Assembly: GCA_028622995.1 (NCBI GenBank) | Contig: JAJQJQ010000008.1 | Location: forward strand, 2,480,001 to 2,544,000 | Reading direction: 5' to 3' | DNA: 64,000 nt | Source: Panagrolaimus kolymaensis | Lineage: Eukaryota; Nematoda; Chromadorea; Rhabditida; Panagrolaimidae | Shown here: positions 29,609 through 39,460 of the stretch, one piece after another | How the letters are laid out: every line of letters begins with the position of its first letter | Numbering within the stretch: the stretch's first letter is position 1 | Notes under the pieces: generated by a model | The model's input: only the letters and a program-made list of their open reading frames with translations | Told to the model about the DNA's origin: nothing | Databases searched by the model: none | Program-made: the position numbers and the translations under genes

Positions 29609-30719
29609 AATTTTTACTTATCGAAACGAATAGAAATAGAATACTTAAATGATTTATATCAAAAAAGATTGATGCTGTTTGAAAAATATTGCAGAGCTTT
29701 TATATGAAAAATTTTGAGCAAATATTATTCATTTTTCTCATTTATTTGTAATTTAATAAATTATTTTAAAAAAAGATAAATAAAACAAATTCGTTTAAAT
29801 TGAAAAGATTTTATTATTGCTAAGCTCCGGAAAAAATAATTTCATCAAATTTACATTCTGTTCGTTTTTTTTTGTTGTTTTTGGTGATTGAACTCTGTAA
29901 AAAAAGGACGAGCCCATACCTTTTTTAATATAGCTAAAATCAAACAATAAATATTTTCTTGACGCAGTCAAACAAGCATAAAAGGAATTATTTGTTTATT
30001 TATTTTGTATTGCATGTTTTTGCAAAAATGGTGTATTGGGCTTTTCGCTTGCAATGTAAGTGGGAAACACATTTAAATAAGACTATAAAAAAATATTATT
30101 GAAATATCTATTATTATAAGCTGCAATAAAATTTTAACTTGCAGTACGTCCAAAAAAAATAGCATATTCAAAGAAAAGATCAACACGCAGCGAAGTTTAA
30201 AATAAAGTTAAAGAAAATAATAAATGAAAATAATTTAAAGCATAATTAAAATATGGAATAAATAAAGCAAATTTAAAAAATACGTATGAAAAATTAAAAT
30301 TACACCAATAAATTCTTGCTGCATTTTTTTCGACACCAGCCTTTAATGTTGGTCGATAGGTTTGGTAAGTTTCTTCGTTAATCAAAAGTAAGTTATTGTA
30401 TAATATCAAAAATAAAAATAGCTAAATTTAATATAACTTTATCGAATTTGTAAATTTCATAATAATTTAAAAAGAGTTTTTGTTTTGATAATAAATATAA
30501 GATTTGTTTTGGATGAATTATTGCTTTATGATTTCAGGAGGAATTTTTGCAGGTATTGCTTGATCTTATTAATTATTTGTTAAGATTTATATTTTAAACA
30601 AAAAAAATTATTTATTGATTTTTCATTTTATGAATATAGTTAAACATGACCTACAAAAATATTAGTGAGAAACATAATTATGTCTTTTTGTAATGTTTTT
30701 TTGTTATAATTCATTTTCT
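29609..30719. other. Spacer with conserved upstream block
   Basis: Holds the TATA box at 29697-29704 and the string TTGGTGATTGAACTC at 29881-29895 upstream of the minus-strand gene at 29281-29608. The remaining 0.8 kb shows no coding sequence. Confidence 0.5.
29697..29704 (-). promoter_or_regulatory. TATA box of ten-Cys peptide gene
   Basis: TATAAAAG on the minus strand, 89 bp before the ATG at 29608. Confidence 0.6.
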
Positions 30720-31263
30720 TCATCCACAACATCGACGGCACATGGAATCGATACAAAGAAAGCCTTTACAACCTTTGTTGCAACATCTGTTACACATTTT
30801 TTGAATGCAGCCAGGTTTATTTTTGCATTTTTTGTTTTTTTTATTGGCGAAGATGTGACCATAAGGGAGTTCATTAGGTGTAGTCTTCAAGTTGGTCTAT
30901 AAAAAATTTAAAAATTATATCTATTAGTTTTTTTTTTTGCAAATTAAGAAAAGTATTTTTGAGGAGGTAAAAAAATCAATTAAAAAATAATAGAGGGTTG
31001 GTATTTCTGCGAAGTAAATAAAGAAGAATTTTATTGCTAAAATACAAAGAAACCTGTTTTAGCGAAAGAATTAAAATTTTAGCAAATTGCATATTAGTAT
31101 ACCCAAATTCAAAGCTTAATATAATAAGAAACTATATATTTAGATATATCTCCCTCACCTTTTTGTCCCCACCATCAATGTCTGCTGACATATCGTCGAA
31201 ACTTGAAACGCATAAAACAATGGCGATAAGAACAGCGAAAATAAAAAAAAGTTTAAGATTCAT
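30720..31263 (-). CDS. Secreted ten-cysteine peptide
   Basis: Two exons, 31263-31159 and 30896-30720 (phase 0, GTGAGG donor, TATAG acceptor), 93 aa. The intron, 262 bp, is four to five times longer than in its paralogues. The signal peptide is MNLKLFFIFAVLIAIVLCVS. The propeptide ends NKKNKK before the first Cys. The core has QKMCNRCCNKGCKGFLC and SMCRRCCG. All ten Cys are kept. Function unknown. Confidence 0.8.
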
Positions 31264-31637
31264 GGTTTGAGATGTCGGAAGGAAGAAATGGAATGGAAGT
31301 CTGAAATGTACAAATAATTTTTAGCATTTATACTTGCTTTTTGACGAATATATTTCAAAACATTTCTTTTGTGTGTATACACAATATTTTGATTTATTAT
31401 TTGAAAATCTAATTATAAAACATTTTAATTAATTATTATTGTTTCAGAGTTCAAGAAAACAAATGCTCTAAGAAAAGATTCATTGTTAATGTTTAAAATA
31501 ACATTATGGCCAAACTATGACTCAAAAATCGGACGTCATCGAAACAGTTTTTCATTTTTAAAAATTGATAAAAAAAATTAATTGCTACGCTTAATTCATG
31601 GTTATCTTGTTTTTTCTGATTTTGCCATTATTTTTAT
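31264..31637. other. Intergenic, no gene recognised
   Basis: Spacer between divergent peptide loci. No clear TATAAAAG box is present, unlike in other members. Confidence 0.45.
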
Positions 31638-31969
31638 TGATTTTTCTTTTTCTTTATTTTCATTACTCTCTTTTCCATTGTTGCATGTGTATCAAATTTA
31701 AATGATTTGCCAACAACAATCACTTTTGAAGGCGATAAAATGGTAAAAATAATATCAAATTTTTTAAAACTTTTTTATAATTTTCAAAATTATTGTAGAC
31801 CAACATGACCGAATCAGAAGGAATGAACATCTCCCGCTACACAAGAAGCAACAAAAAATGCCATACCAAAAAATTTGGTTGTGTTCAATTTATGTGCAAT
31901 CGATGTTGCAACAAAGGTTGTAAAGGCAGTGGTTGTATCCAAGGCATGTGCGACTGGTGTTGTGGATAA
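31638..31969 (+). pseudogene. Ten-cysteine peptide gene without a start codon
   Basis: Exon 2 (31799-31969) is complete: TNMTESEGMNISRYTRSNKK before the first Cys, then QFMCNRCCNKGCKGSGC and GMCDWCCG with all ten Cys. The exon 1 remnant ends at 31742 (ITLFSIVACVSNLNDLP...GDKM, proper GTAAAA donor). The 5' part is corrupted: where paralogues have ATGAATTTCAAA this copy has ATTGATTTTTCT with one base fewer, so there is no in-frame ATG. Probably a recent pseudogene. Confidence 0.75.
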
Positions 31970-32132
31970 AAATAATGAAAGAAGATCAAAAATTTTGGAA
32001 ATTTCAGTCACAGTTTTATTTTAATTGTTGCTTCACTTCTAACAAAAACATCCAGTTTTCTTTGTTTATCCTTAAAAATTTTCTTTATAATTTTTTTGAA
32101 TAAAAAATAATAAATTTTCTTATTAGCAACAC

Positions 32133-32215
32133 CAATCAAACATGAATTTTACGCATCCATTGCCTTTACAACGTTTGACATTCATTGCACATGGGTTGAA
32201 AACAACAAAAAAAAA
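32133..32215 (-). pseudogene. Ten-cysteine peptide exon 2 fragment
   Basis: The minus strand encodes QPMCNEC, then a frame break, then KGNGCVKFMFDWCC and a stop. It resembles the C-terminus of 27717-28047 with one Cys changed to Phe and no exon 1. A short relic at the edge of the cluster. Confidence 0.75.
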
Positions 32216-32771
32216 CATAGATTTTGCTAATTCCTTAATTTGAAGCATTTACAGTAAACAAAAAAAAATTTATCATTTGCATATATATTGTTTGCATTCA
32301 TCCATTTATTTTTATTTTTTTTCACTCCAGCAAAAGTCTTTTCGAAAAGTAAAAGGAAAGAAAATCCGGGAAAAAAATCTTTTTTTTTCAGTTTTATGAT
32401 TTTATTTTTTATTCCTAACTTCAAAGAGCCGACTCCATTCAAGCAGTGGTAAATAATAATCTTTGTCTTGGAGGATTTGACTTTTTCTTTGAACTTTACA
32501 ATCAATGGCAGTTAGGAAAAAGAAAAAAGAAAAAGCATTATTCATTTTTTCGCGCGCGCATATGCAGAAAAGGAAGATAAAGGCATCCTTCACACTCTCT
32601 TCAAAAAAAATTTTCTGTTTATTATCCCTTTTATTTTTGGTATCTGCTGACCTTAACTTTTTTTTGCTTTTTTTATATTTTTTTGGATTATTCATTCATT
32701 CATATTTTTGCCATCTTTCTGTCTTCTGCTGCTTTTATTATTACTCTCTTTAATTTTTTTCTTCTTTGAAA
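32216..32771. other. Intergenic, no gene recognised
   Basis: AT-rich promoter region of the following gene. CGCGCGCGCATATG near 32551 stands out in composition. No coding sequence supported. Confidence 0.45.
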
Positions 32772-34645
32772 ATGTCATCCAAATCTGCTGAAAAAAATTA
32801 TATTGTTTTTTTCAATCAATTCAATTTTGCTGGAACTCAAAAGCTTCTTTTAACTACCATCAATTCTAAAACTGGAAAAGAAGTTTCTAAATTTTCATTT
32901 GAAATAGAAAAAGTCAACAATTTTATTGAAAATCTTCCATCGTTTATTAAAACTGAAACAAAAGCCGCAATTTTGAATGTTTTTCATTTCGATTGTCCTG
33001 GATTTCAAAATAATGTGGAATTTTGTGAAGCTTTTAAAACCCAATTCAAATCCTTAAAAATTTCATACAATTTTATGGATAACAAAAACTTTACTTCGAC
33101 ATTGGTTTTAATTTCCGCTGGAATCAATGATGCAAAAATGGGTGAAACTTATGTTCTTTTTTTCATCGAATTTGACCATTTTATGATTATGGAATTATGC
33201 CGCAACAAAAATGGTTATGATTTTGTTGACTATCGCCGGTTTCCAATTGCAGGAAAATCCAATGAACAACTTCGAAATCTAATTCTTGGCAAAAATGAAA
33301 CGAAGAAACCAAAGAAAATTATCGTTGTTCAAAGTTTCCCTAATCCCAATCAATTAAGAAATCTTCAAACGAACATTCTCAAATCAGACATTTTAGCAAC
33401 TCTTGATTTTCGATTTATGGAAAATATCCCAAAATTTATGATGGAAGTTTCAAAATGGATGGAAAATAAAATGGAAAACAACAAATTTCACATTGCTCCA
33501 TTTTGCAAGCGACAATATTTTATTTCTCATAAATGTTTTAAAAATGAAGTTTTTTCAACTGATTTATTCAAGCCTTTACCATTTTCGGTTACTTTGGAAA
33601 TGCCCAGATCTAGCGCTGATTATTATGTAAGTTTTTTTTGGTTTTTTTGTTGCTTTGAGCCAATATTTTTTTTTGCAAAAATAAAAAAGTAGACGATGGT
33701 TGCCGCCGAGCCTGCGTCTTTCTAAACAAAAACTTTTATTTTTTTGCGAAAATAAATATTCAAAAATTAAATAATTTCTAAAAAATTGATTTTTTTTAGC
33801 TTAACTATTACGACCCCGATACAAACGTTCGAGAATGTTTGCAACAAATTCATGGAAATTCTATTTGCCACAAAAACAAACTCACTCTTACCGTGGATGA
33901 AAATTATTTTCCAAATCTCGATTGTGCTGGCTTGGTTCAAACTAAAATTTCATGCTTGCATTTAACTTTAAATGAACAAAAACAAAAAATGGCAACTAAG
34001 CTTCCAATTATTGGATTTTTTGATAATTCTTCATATATGTGTGTTTATGATGAAAAGAATGGAGGATATTATAAACCTGCAGTTTCATGGGGTAAATTTT
34101 CAAACATTTTTTTGATTAAAAAAACTGATAAAATTTTCTTTTTTAGGATATTTTGGAAAAGATTTATTTTTGAGTTTTCATAAAGAAACGCCTACGCTTG
34201 ATGTTGAAGATTTAGAAGCTGTTAATGGTCCATCAGTTGTTTATGGTAAGTTTTTTTTGTTGCTTTTATAGATTCAGAATTAGTCAACTTAAAAATAATT
34301 TTTTATAATTTTTCAGATCTCATTAAAATTATGTCTATGCCACCAACCAAAATTGAAGTGGATAAATTTTGGAATTTTTCAATTATCAAAGACCCAAAAA
34401 ACCAAATTTTGATTAAATACTTAAATTTCCGAGGAATCCCAAAAACTTCAACTCTCTGTTTTTTGATGGCTTTAATCCTTAAAGAACAGCTAAAAGTAAT
34501 CAAAAATGAAACAGGCATGGAAGCAAAGGAACTTGGATTTATTCTTTTTGACAAATTTGATGCTGAATCGAAACAGCGCGTTGTAACACAATTAGAAACT
34601 TCATGCAAATTGATGGGAATTGGTTTCAAGCTTATTGAAATTTGA
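32772..34645 (+). CDS. Short Hsp70-derived protein lacking ATP-binding motifs
   Basis: Four exons, 32772-33626, 33800-34091, 34147-34245 and 34317-34645, all phases close; 524 aa. The ATG at 32772 (MSSKSAEKNYIVFF) is the first Met. The gene has the same order and nearly the same length as the transposon-hit gene at 9209-11331. The last 200 residues parallel Hsp70 lobe I: IIGFFDNSSYMCVYDEKNGG stands where GIDLGTS...RRNG lies, then LFLSFHKE, VVYDLIKIM, FWNFSII, TSTLCFLMALILKEQLKVI, and it ends just where Hsp70 would continue to LLPEP. The phosphate loops and catalytic residues are replaced. It is expressed-looking (intact frame, good splice sites) but should be ATPase-dead. Function unknown. 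I infer descent from Hsp70 from colinear motifs; structure prediction would test it. Confidence 0.75.
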
Positions 34646-36302
34646 ATTATTTCTTTATGAATTGTTTTTATACTTTAAATTTATTTTATTGCAGTGAAAA
34701 ATAAATAAAAAATAGATTTCATTTTTTTAAACAAGAGATTTCTCGAAAAATGTCAATTTGAAGTAAATAAACCTTTTTTTGTGACATCAAAGGTCATTTA
34801 TTTTTGTAAAAGAAATAAATCATGATCACATTTTTTTTCAACCCCATTTTTCATCTGTCGCTTATTTTTGTATTTTAATCTTTTTAATGCTATTGTTGTC
34901 AAAAATTGCATTTTTTATTTGATCCTTTAAAAAAATTCAAACTCTTTTTCTTCTCTATTTTTTATTAAAGTTTTTTTTACTTTGGATATATTTTTGAGTA
35001 TTTTTTTCATTTTTTTTACATTTCATCAACTTTTTTCTCGAAAAATGACGGAAAATTTGACTTTAGATTAGGGAGTCATTTGCAAAAGGGGTGTTTCTTC
35101 AAAACAATCAGCGGCAAGCTCCAATATCGAAAATAAATATGATAGTCATAAAGCTTAAAGTGGAAGCCACAACCAACAACCCTCATCACCCACAAAGAGC
35201 TATCGATGATTCAATTCGATTTTATCGCGACGCCAATTCAGTGTATATTTACATGCGAGATTTTGTAAATTTTTAAAGCAATAAATAAATCATTTTTTCT
35301 AGCATCTATCCTACCTAGAATACTAAACGGAAAATTAAAAGTTTACTTCTTTGCCTTTTCCTTTTTGTCAAACAAAATTTTATAATAACACTTCTAATAT
35401 TTTTTTTAAATCGGCCATGTATTAAACACTCGATGCACAGAAAGTTCTAAAATCTTTTTTTCTCCATGAAAGTGTGGTTGACATTCTACTTCGATACACT
35501 TCATATTCCTTTAGCTCAGTAATTCTACGACATTTGCGTAAAGGAATTTTTTTAATTGTTTGCGAAAATTGATTTTCTAAAGAAATTATGGGTCATCTTT
35601 TTATTAGCTTCTCCCGCCATCGAGTTTATTCGTTTATTGAGCGATGCCACTTTTTTATTTTTAGTTGGAAGTGTGAACTTTGAGAAAAATATTGTATAAT
35701 ATATACCTTTTCTTTTTTTCAAAAAAAAACTGATCAGTCGTTTTTCGAATCTAACAACTAATGCTAGTTATTTTTTTATTTTTTTCAGAACTTCGCTTAC
35801 GCAACCTGCAAATTAATTTTTTTTTTCTTAAAAGGTTGTTGTTAAAACCAATTTTCTTAAAAACCTATTAATTCCATATTTGTAATTTAAATTTTAAGAA
35901 AAAGTTTCACACATACTTATTTTTTCGGCAGTCATATTTATTGTATTTATGATAGTTGTTAAAAGCAGCTACTTGGAATTTTTAATATGCCTATTAAGCT
36001 CGCCGCCCTTTTCCATAGAAATGCTCCTCTATTATTAATTGGTTTTTTGCAAAACAGTTTTTTTTATGTATTAAACACTAGATCCACCGAAAATTTTAAC
36101 ATTTTTCCTTGTCATAAAAATGTGTCAATTTTATGAGAGACATTTTTTTAAAGTAAATAAATTTGATGAATGACATCGAAGGAAGCACAATTTTGTTTAA
36201 ATAATATTTTATTTTTTTCAACTCCTTTTTATCAGTAAAAAAAAGAAACAAAAAACATTTTACAACATAAAAAAATTTAGACAATTTTTTCGTTTTTTTT
36301 TT
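34646..36302. other. Intergenic containing one copy of a duplicated spacer
   Basis: About 1.65 kb, mostly AT-rich. The stretch 35663-36018 is repeated at 40856-41215. A 45-codon ORF starting at 35140 has coding-like composition, but I recognise no family and do not call it. Confidence 0.45.
35663..36018. repeat. Duplicated receptor-flanking spacer, copy 1
   Basis: About 355 bp, similar along its length to 40856-41215. Shared strings include AGTTGGA-G-TGT, TTTCACACATACTTATTTTTTC and CTATTAAGCTCGCC. It lies 3' of the receptor gene at 36303-37635, as copy 2 lies 3' of the receptor relic at 42405. It is part of a tandem duplication unit, not a known transposon. Confidence 0.7.
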
Positions 36303-37635
36303 CTAATTATTTCTTTTTTTAAATAAACGATTCTCATTATTTTGTTGAATATTTGTTGTTGGTGTAGCCGCTGCTGCAGAAATAGTGATGGAGCTAACAT
36401 TTTGTGATTCAGCAAAATTAATGCAAATTAAATTAGCATTTTTGATAAACAAAACGAAAAATTTAATAACCATTAAACAATATTTTCGATAATGAGTTAA
36501 AAAGGCTAAAACTAAAATGGAATCAATGAATATTCGTGCAACATAAACACAATGTAAAATTGGAGAATCTGTTAAAAGTTCAGCTGAATTTGATAATTCT
36601 GGATAATATACAGGGTAAAAGAATCCATTTTCATCATAAAAATATTCATTTTTGTTATATATTTTTAACTGAACATAATACATTTTTATGCCCATAATAT
36701 TATTATAAAACATTGAACTAAAAATTATAGCAGTCATAAAACATTGAAAAAGTATGACTAAAGTTATTCGAAGAGTTGAATATAGGCTTGCACGATTATT
36801 TTTGGCTTGAAAAATAATTTGTTTTCCAACTTTAAATGCGACTAAAATAGCAAAAATAATTGAAAAAATTAATAATATAATGGGTAAAAATAATTGGAGA
36901 TAACATAATATTAATTCTATCAAGTTTTGACTCATATCAATTTCCAGATAACATGCTGTTAAGCCATCAGTGATATTGATACATCCGCCTCCTTCAGGGA
37001 TACCAGGACAATGTGTAGCTTGACAAAAAGCATACTTTTGATCTTGTATTTCCAATCGAGCATTTCTAGCCCATATACGAGCTTGTAAAATAAGAGTGAC
37101 AAAAATTTCGATGAAAATTATAAACAAAATGGTTTTAAAAGTAGTAAAATGTTTTTTATAAAAATTTGAATAATACATACATAAAAATCGAGAGAAAGTT
37201 AAAAGAAAAAGTGGGGTAAAAGGGCACAACGTTATGACAAGTTTAACAAATTCATGAAAAGAATCAAAATTCAATGGATCTCCATAAAAACATGTCCCTT
37301 TTCCTTGATTGTATTTTGGGCCATATGTTTCATCTGGAGCGTATCGAAAATACGCTAAATATGTGGGTTTTTCGCAAATATAATCATAAATAACCCAAAA
37401 AATCCCAAAAAGCTTGATTTAAAATAAACCATTGATAATTTTCTATACTTTTTCCAAATATTGAAATTATTATAATAATAAAAATTAGCATCCAACAAAT
37501 ATATCCAAAGCCAATGGTTTCTAAAATGAAAGGAATTTGAAATCCAACGCAATCGACCCATGAATTGAATGAATAATTTATTCCAAGAGCATTACATTTG
37601 ATTGGAAGATCATCCATTAAAAGTTCATAATCCAT
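36303..37635 (-). pseudogene. Intronless seven-transmembrane receptor with one-base frameshift
   Basis: A paralogue of 39461-40768. ATG 37635 opens MDYELLMDDLPIKCNALG. TM1 (ICWMLIFIIIIISIFG) and WFILNQAFWDF follow, then the frame ends at L-G-Y-L-stop. The rest (DYICEKPTYLAYF ... KKRNN) is in another frame to 36303. The A-run at 37397-37402 (T6 on the coding strand, against T5 in the paralogue) accounts for it: one base fewer would give an open protein of about 440 aa with seven hydrophobic segments and SRFLCMYYSNFYKKH after TM3. Either a young pseudogene or a homopolymer error. Probably a chemosensory GPCR; the subfamily is not recognised. Confidence 0.8.
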
Positions 37636-38105
37636 ACTTTTAGCGCTTTATTCGAATAAGCGACAGACGCTAGTTAATTTTCTTTTAATATGTTTTTTAT
37701 TATTTTTATTATTTAAAATTTTATTTTATTCGGCGACAACTCCGCCTCTCACAACCTGTCATCAATTTGTTATTAATACATTAAGATACTTAACATCTGT
37801 TTTAAAATAAAAGCATTAATAATGTCTATAATTTAAAAAGCAATTATTTATTTACTTACAGATTTTGTTTTCAGGGAAAACTAAAAATTTGTTAACTTTT
37901 AAAATATCAATTTCAACTTAAACGCCTACCATAAAAATAAACGAAACAACCAAATTGTTGTCATGGATATGCACTCATATACGAATGCCTCTATCTCCTA
38001 GCACGAAAGCTACCTTCTCGCGCAACATCTCTCAAGCTAGCCTATTTCGATTGTCTTGCTTGTAATTGTCTTTGTCAATTGTAATGATCGATGCTTGTTG
38101 AGCAG
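37636..38105. other. Intergenic, no gene recognised
   Basis: Promoter side of the receptor at 36303-37635. It contains a less AT-rich stretch near 37970-38060 (CTATCTCCTAGCACGAAAGC) of unknown nature. Confidence 0.4.
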
Positions 38106-38377
38106 CAGTGTTGTCACGCCGCCACCGCCGACGGCGACCTTCAGCTTCAAATGGCAGTACCGCCAAAAATATTAGAATTTTTCAATAAAAAATAAAAAAA
38201 AACAATGGAAAATCCATAAATTAGACATTTTAAAAACTTTAATTTAAAGTTTTTGTTACTACTATCGCTTTAAAAATTGCTTTAAAATTGCTTAAATATA
38301 GTTATAATTTTGTTAAAAATGACTTTATTAATAAAACGAAAAAATTTTTTGGAATTTGGCGGCGTGGCGGCGATATG

Positions 38378-38410
<33 letters not shown>

Positions 38411-38435
38411 ATGAAAAAAAAATATGACAACACTG
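38106..38435. mobile_element. GC-rich MITE with GGCGGC core
   Basis: Ends CAGTGTTGTCA and TGACAACACTG (11-bp inverted repeats). The interior has CGCCGCCACCGCCGACGGCG on the left and GGCGGCGGCGGAGGCGGCGG on the right, able to fold back. I find no matching target duplication, so it may be old or rearranged. The CAGTG ends and composition resemble the hAT-like MITEs of this window. Confidence 0.75.
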
Positions 38436-38476
38436 ACTTTATTGCCTCTATTTTTTGATGGTTGTAACTTTTGCAG

Positions 38477-38893
38477 ATCCTTCAAAAAATGGTAAAGATG
38501 AAATTGTAAGTTTGATACTATTATTTTTTTTAAATAATTTATAATCTTTAAAATTTTAAGGTAATTGAGCGTGAAAACTATGCAAAAGATTTGCCTTCCC
38601 ACATTGAGGATCAAATTGATGTTATTAAAAATAATTCCACCATGGACCTTTCATCCGCTGTCGACAAAGTTCCTCCACCTTCTGGATTTTTTGAACTTCC
38701 CAAAAACATTCAAACTAAATTCAAAGCCATCCAACGAAATTCAAGTTTGAGTTTTGAAGAAAAACAAAAACAAACCCGAATTTTGTTCAAAGAAATGTCA
38801 GAGCAATATCGTCATTTGGTTTTACCTGCTTTTAGTCCAAAGAAATGCTGTCGATATTTTTTTGGTTTTTCTTTTTTGTTCACTGAATTATGA
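38477..38893 (+). pseudogene. Gene fragment, possibly of a nematode SXP/RAL-2-like secreted protein
   Basis: Two exon-like pieces, 38477-38505 and 38561-38893, joined in phase. They read DPSKNGKDEI, VIERENYAKDLPSHIEDQ, VPPPSGFFELPKNIQTKFKA, IQRNSSLSFEEKQKQTRILF and EQYRHLVLPAFSPK before hydrophobic, probably non-coding sequence. The P-P-x-x-G-F-F-x-x-L then helix pattern is reminiscent of DUF148/SXP-RAL-2 proteins, a weak call. No signal-peptide exon is found; the MITE at 38106-38435 lies where it might have been. Confidence 0.5.
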
Positions 38894-39000
38894 GGAAAAG
38901 CTTTTCTCAAACTTTTTTCCGAAGGAATTTTAATATTGCAATGAAACTAACAGTTGATGAAAAATGTGAGCTTTTACAATCACTTTCATCTTCTGACGAT

Positions 39001-39099
39001 ACATGGCCCAAGTTTAGTAGAACTCAACTTCATAACCGTCCCGCCTTTGCAATATCCACAAATAAAGCTCAAGGGCAAACACTGGATAAAGTCAGGATT
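39001..39099 (+). mobile_element. Helitron-type Pif1 helicase remnant
   Basis: One open stretch encodes RTQLHNRPAFAISTNKAQGQ followed by TLDKV. The F-A-x-S-x-N-K-A-Q-G-Q-T-L-D motif is the late Pif1/RecD-like helicase motif typical of Helitron replicases. No other helicase motif is beside it. A short relic. Confidence 0.75.
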
Positions 39100-39460
39100 A
39101 TTTTTAACATCGAATGTTTTTTTTCTTGGCCATTTCTAATATAACCATGAGCTGAGTTCTTACCCAACAAACAAAAAACAATATTTTGATGATCATTTTT
39201 TGGGAAGATGATATGCAATTTTTAGAGTAACAGTCATTTTTCCTTTTTGACTCAGGTTAATTAGCTGATTTTTTATGTAAACATTATTTTGTTATTTCAT
39301 AATTTTTATTTTTTCTTATAAGCCATTTTAAAATTATTTTTATAACATTATTTTTTTATTATTAAAGTTCTACAAAAAAGGCATACAGAAAGAAAATAAC
39401 AACAAAAGCCAATATACAATAATACTTTATATGAGAAAAAATTTCATATTTAAATATTTA
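39100..39460. other. Intergenic, no gene recognised
   Basis: AT-rich sequence between the helicase relic and the receptor 3' end. Nothing supported. Confidence 0.5.

Noticed and set aside
35140..35274. 45-codon plus-strand ORF (MIVIKLKVEATTNNPHHPQR...)
   Set aside because: Coding-like composition but no splice partners and no recognised family.
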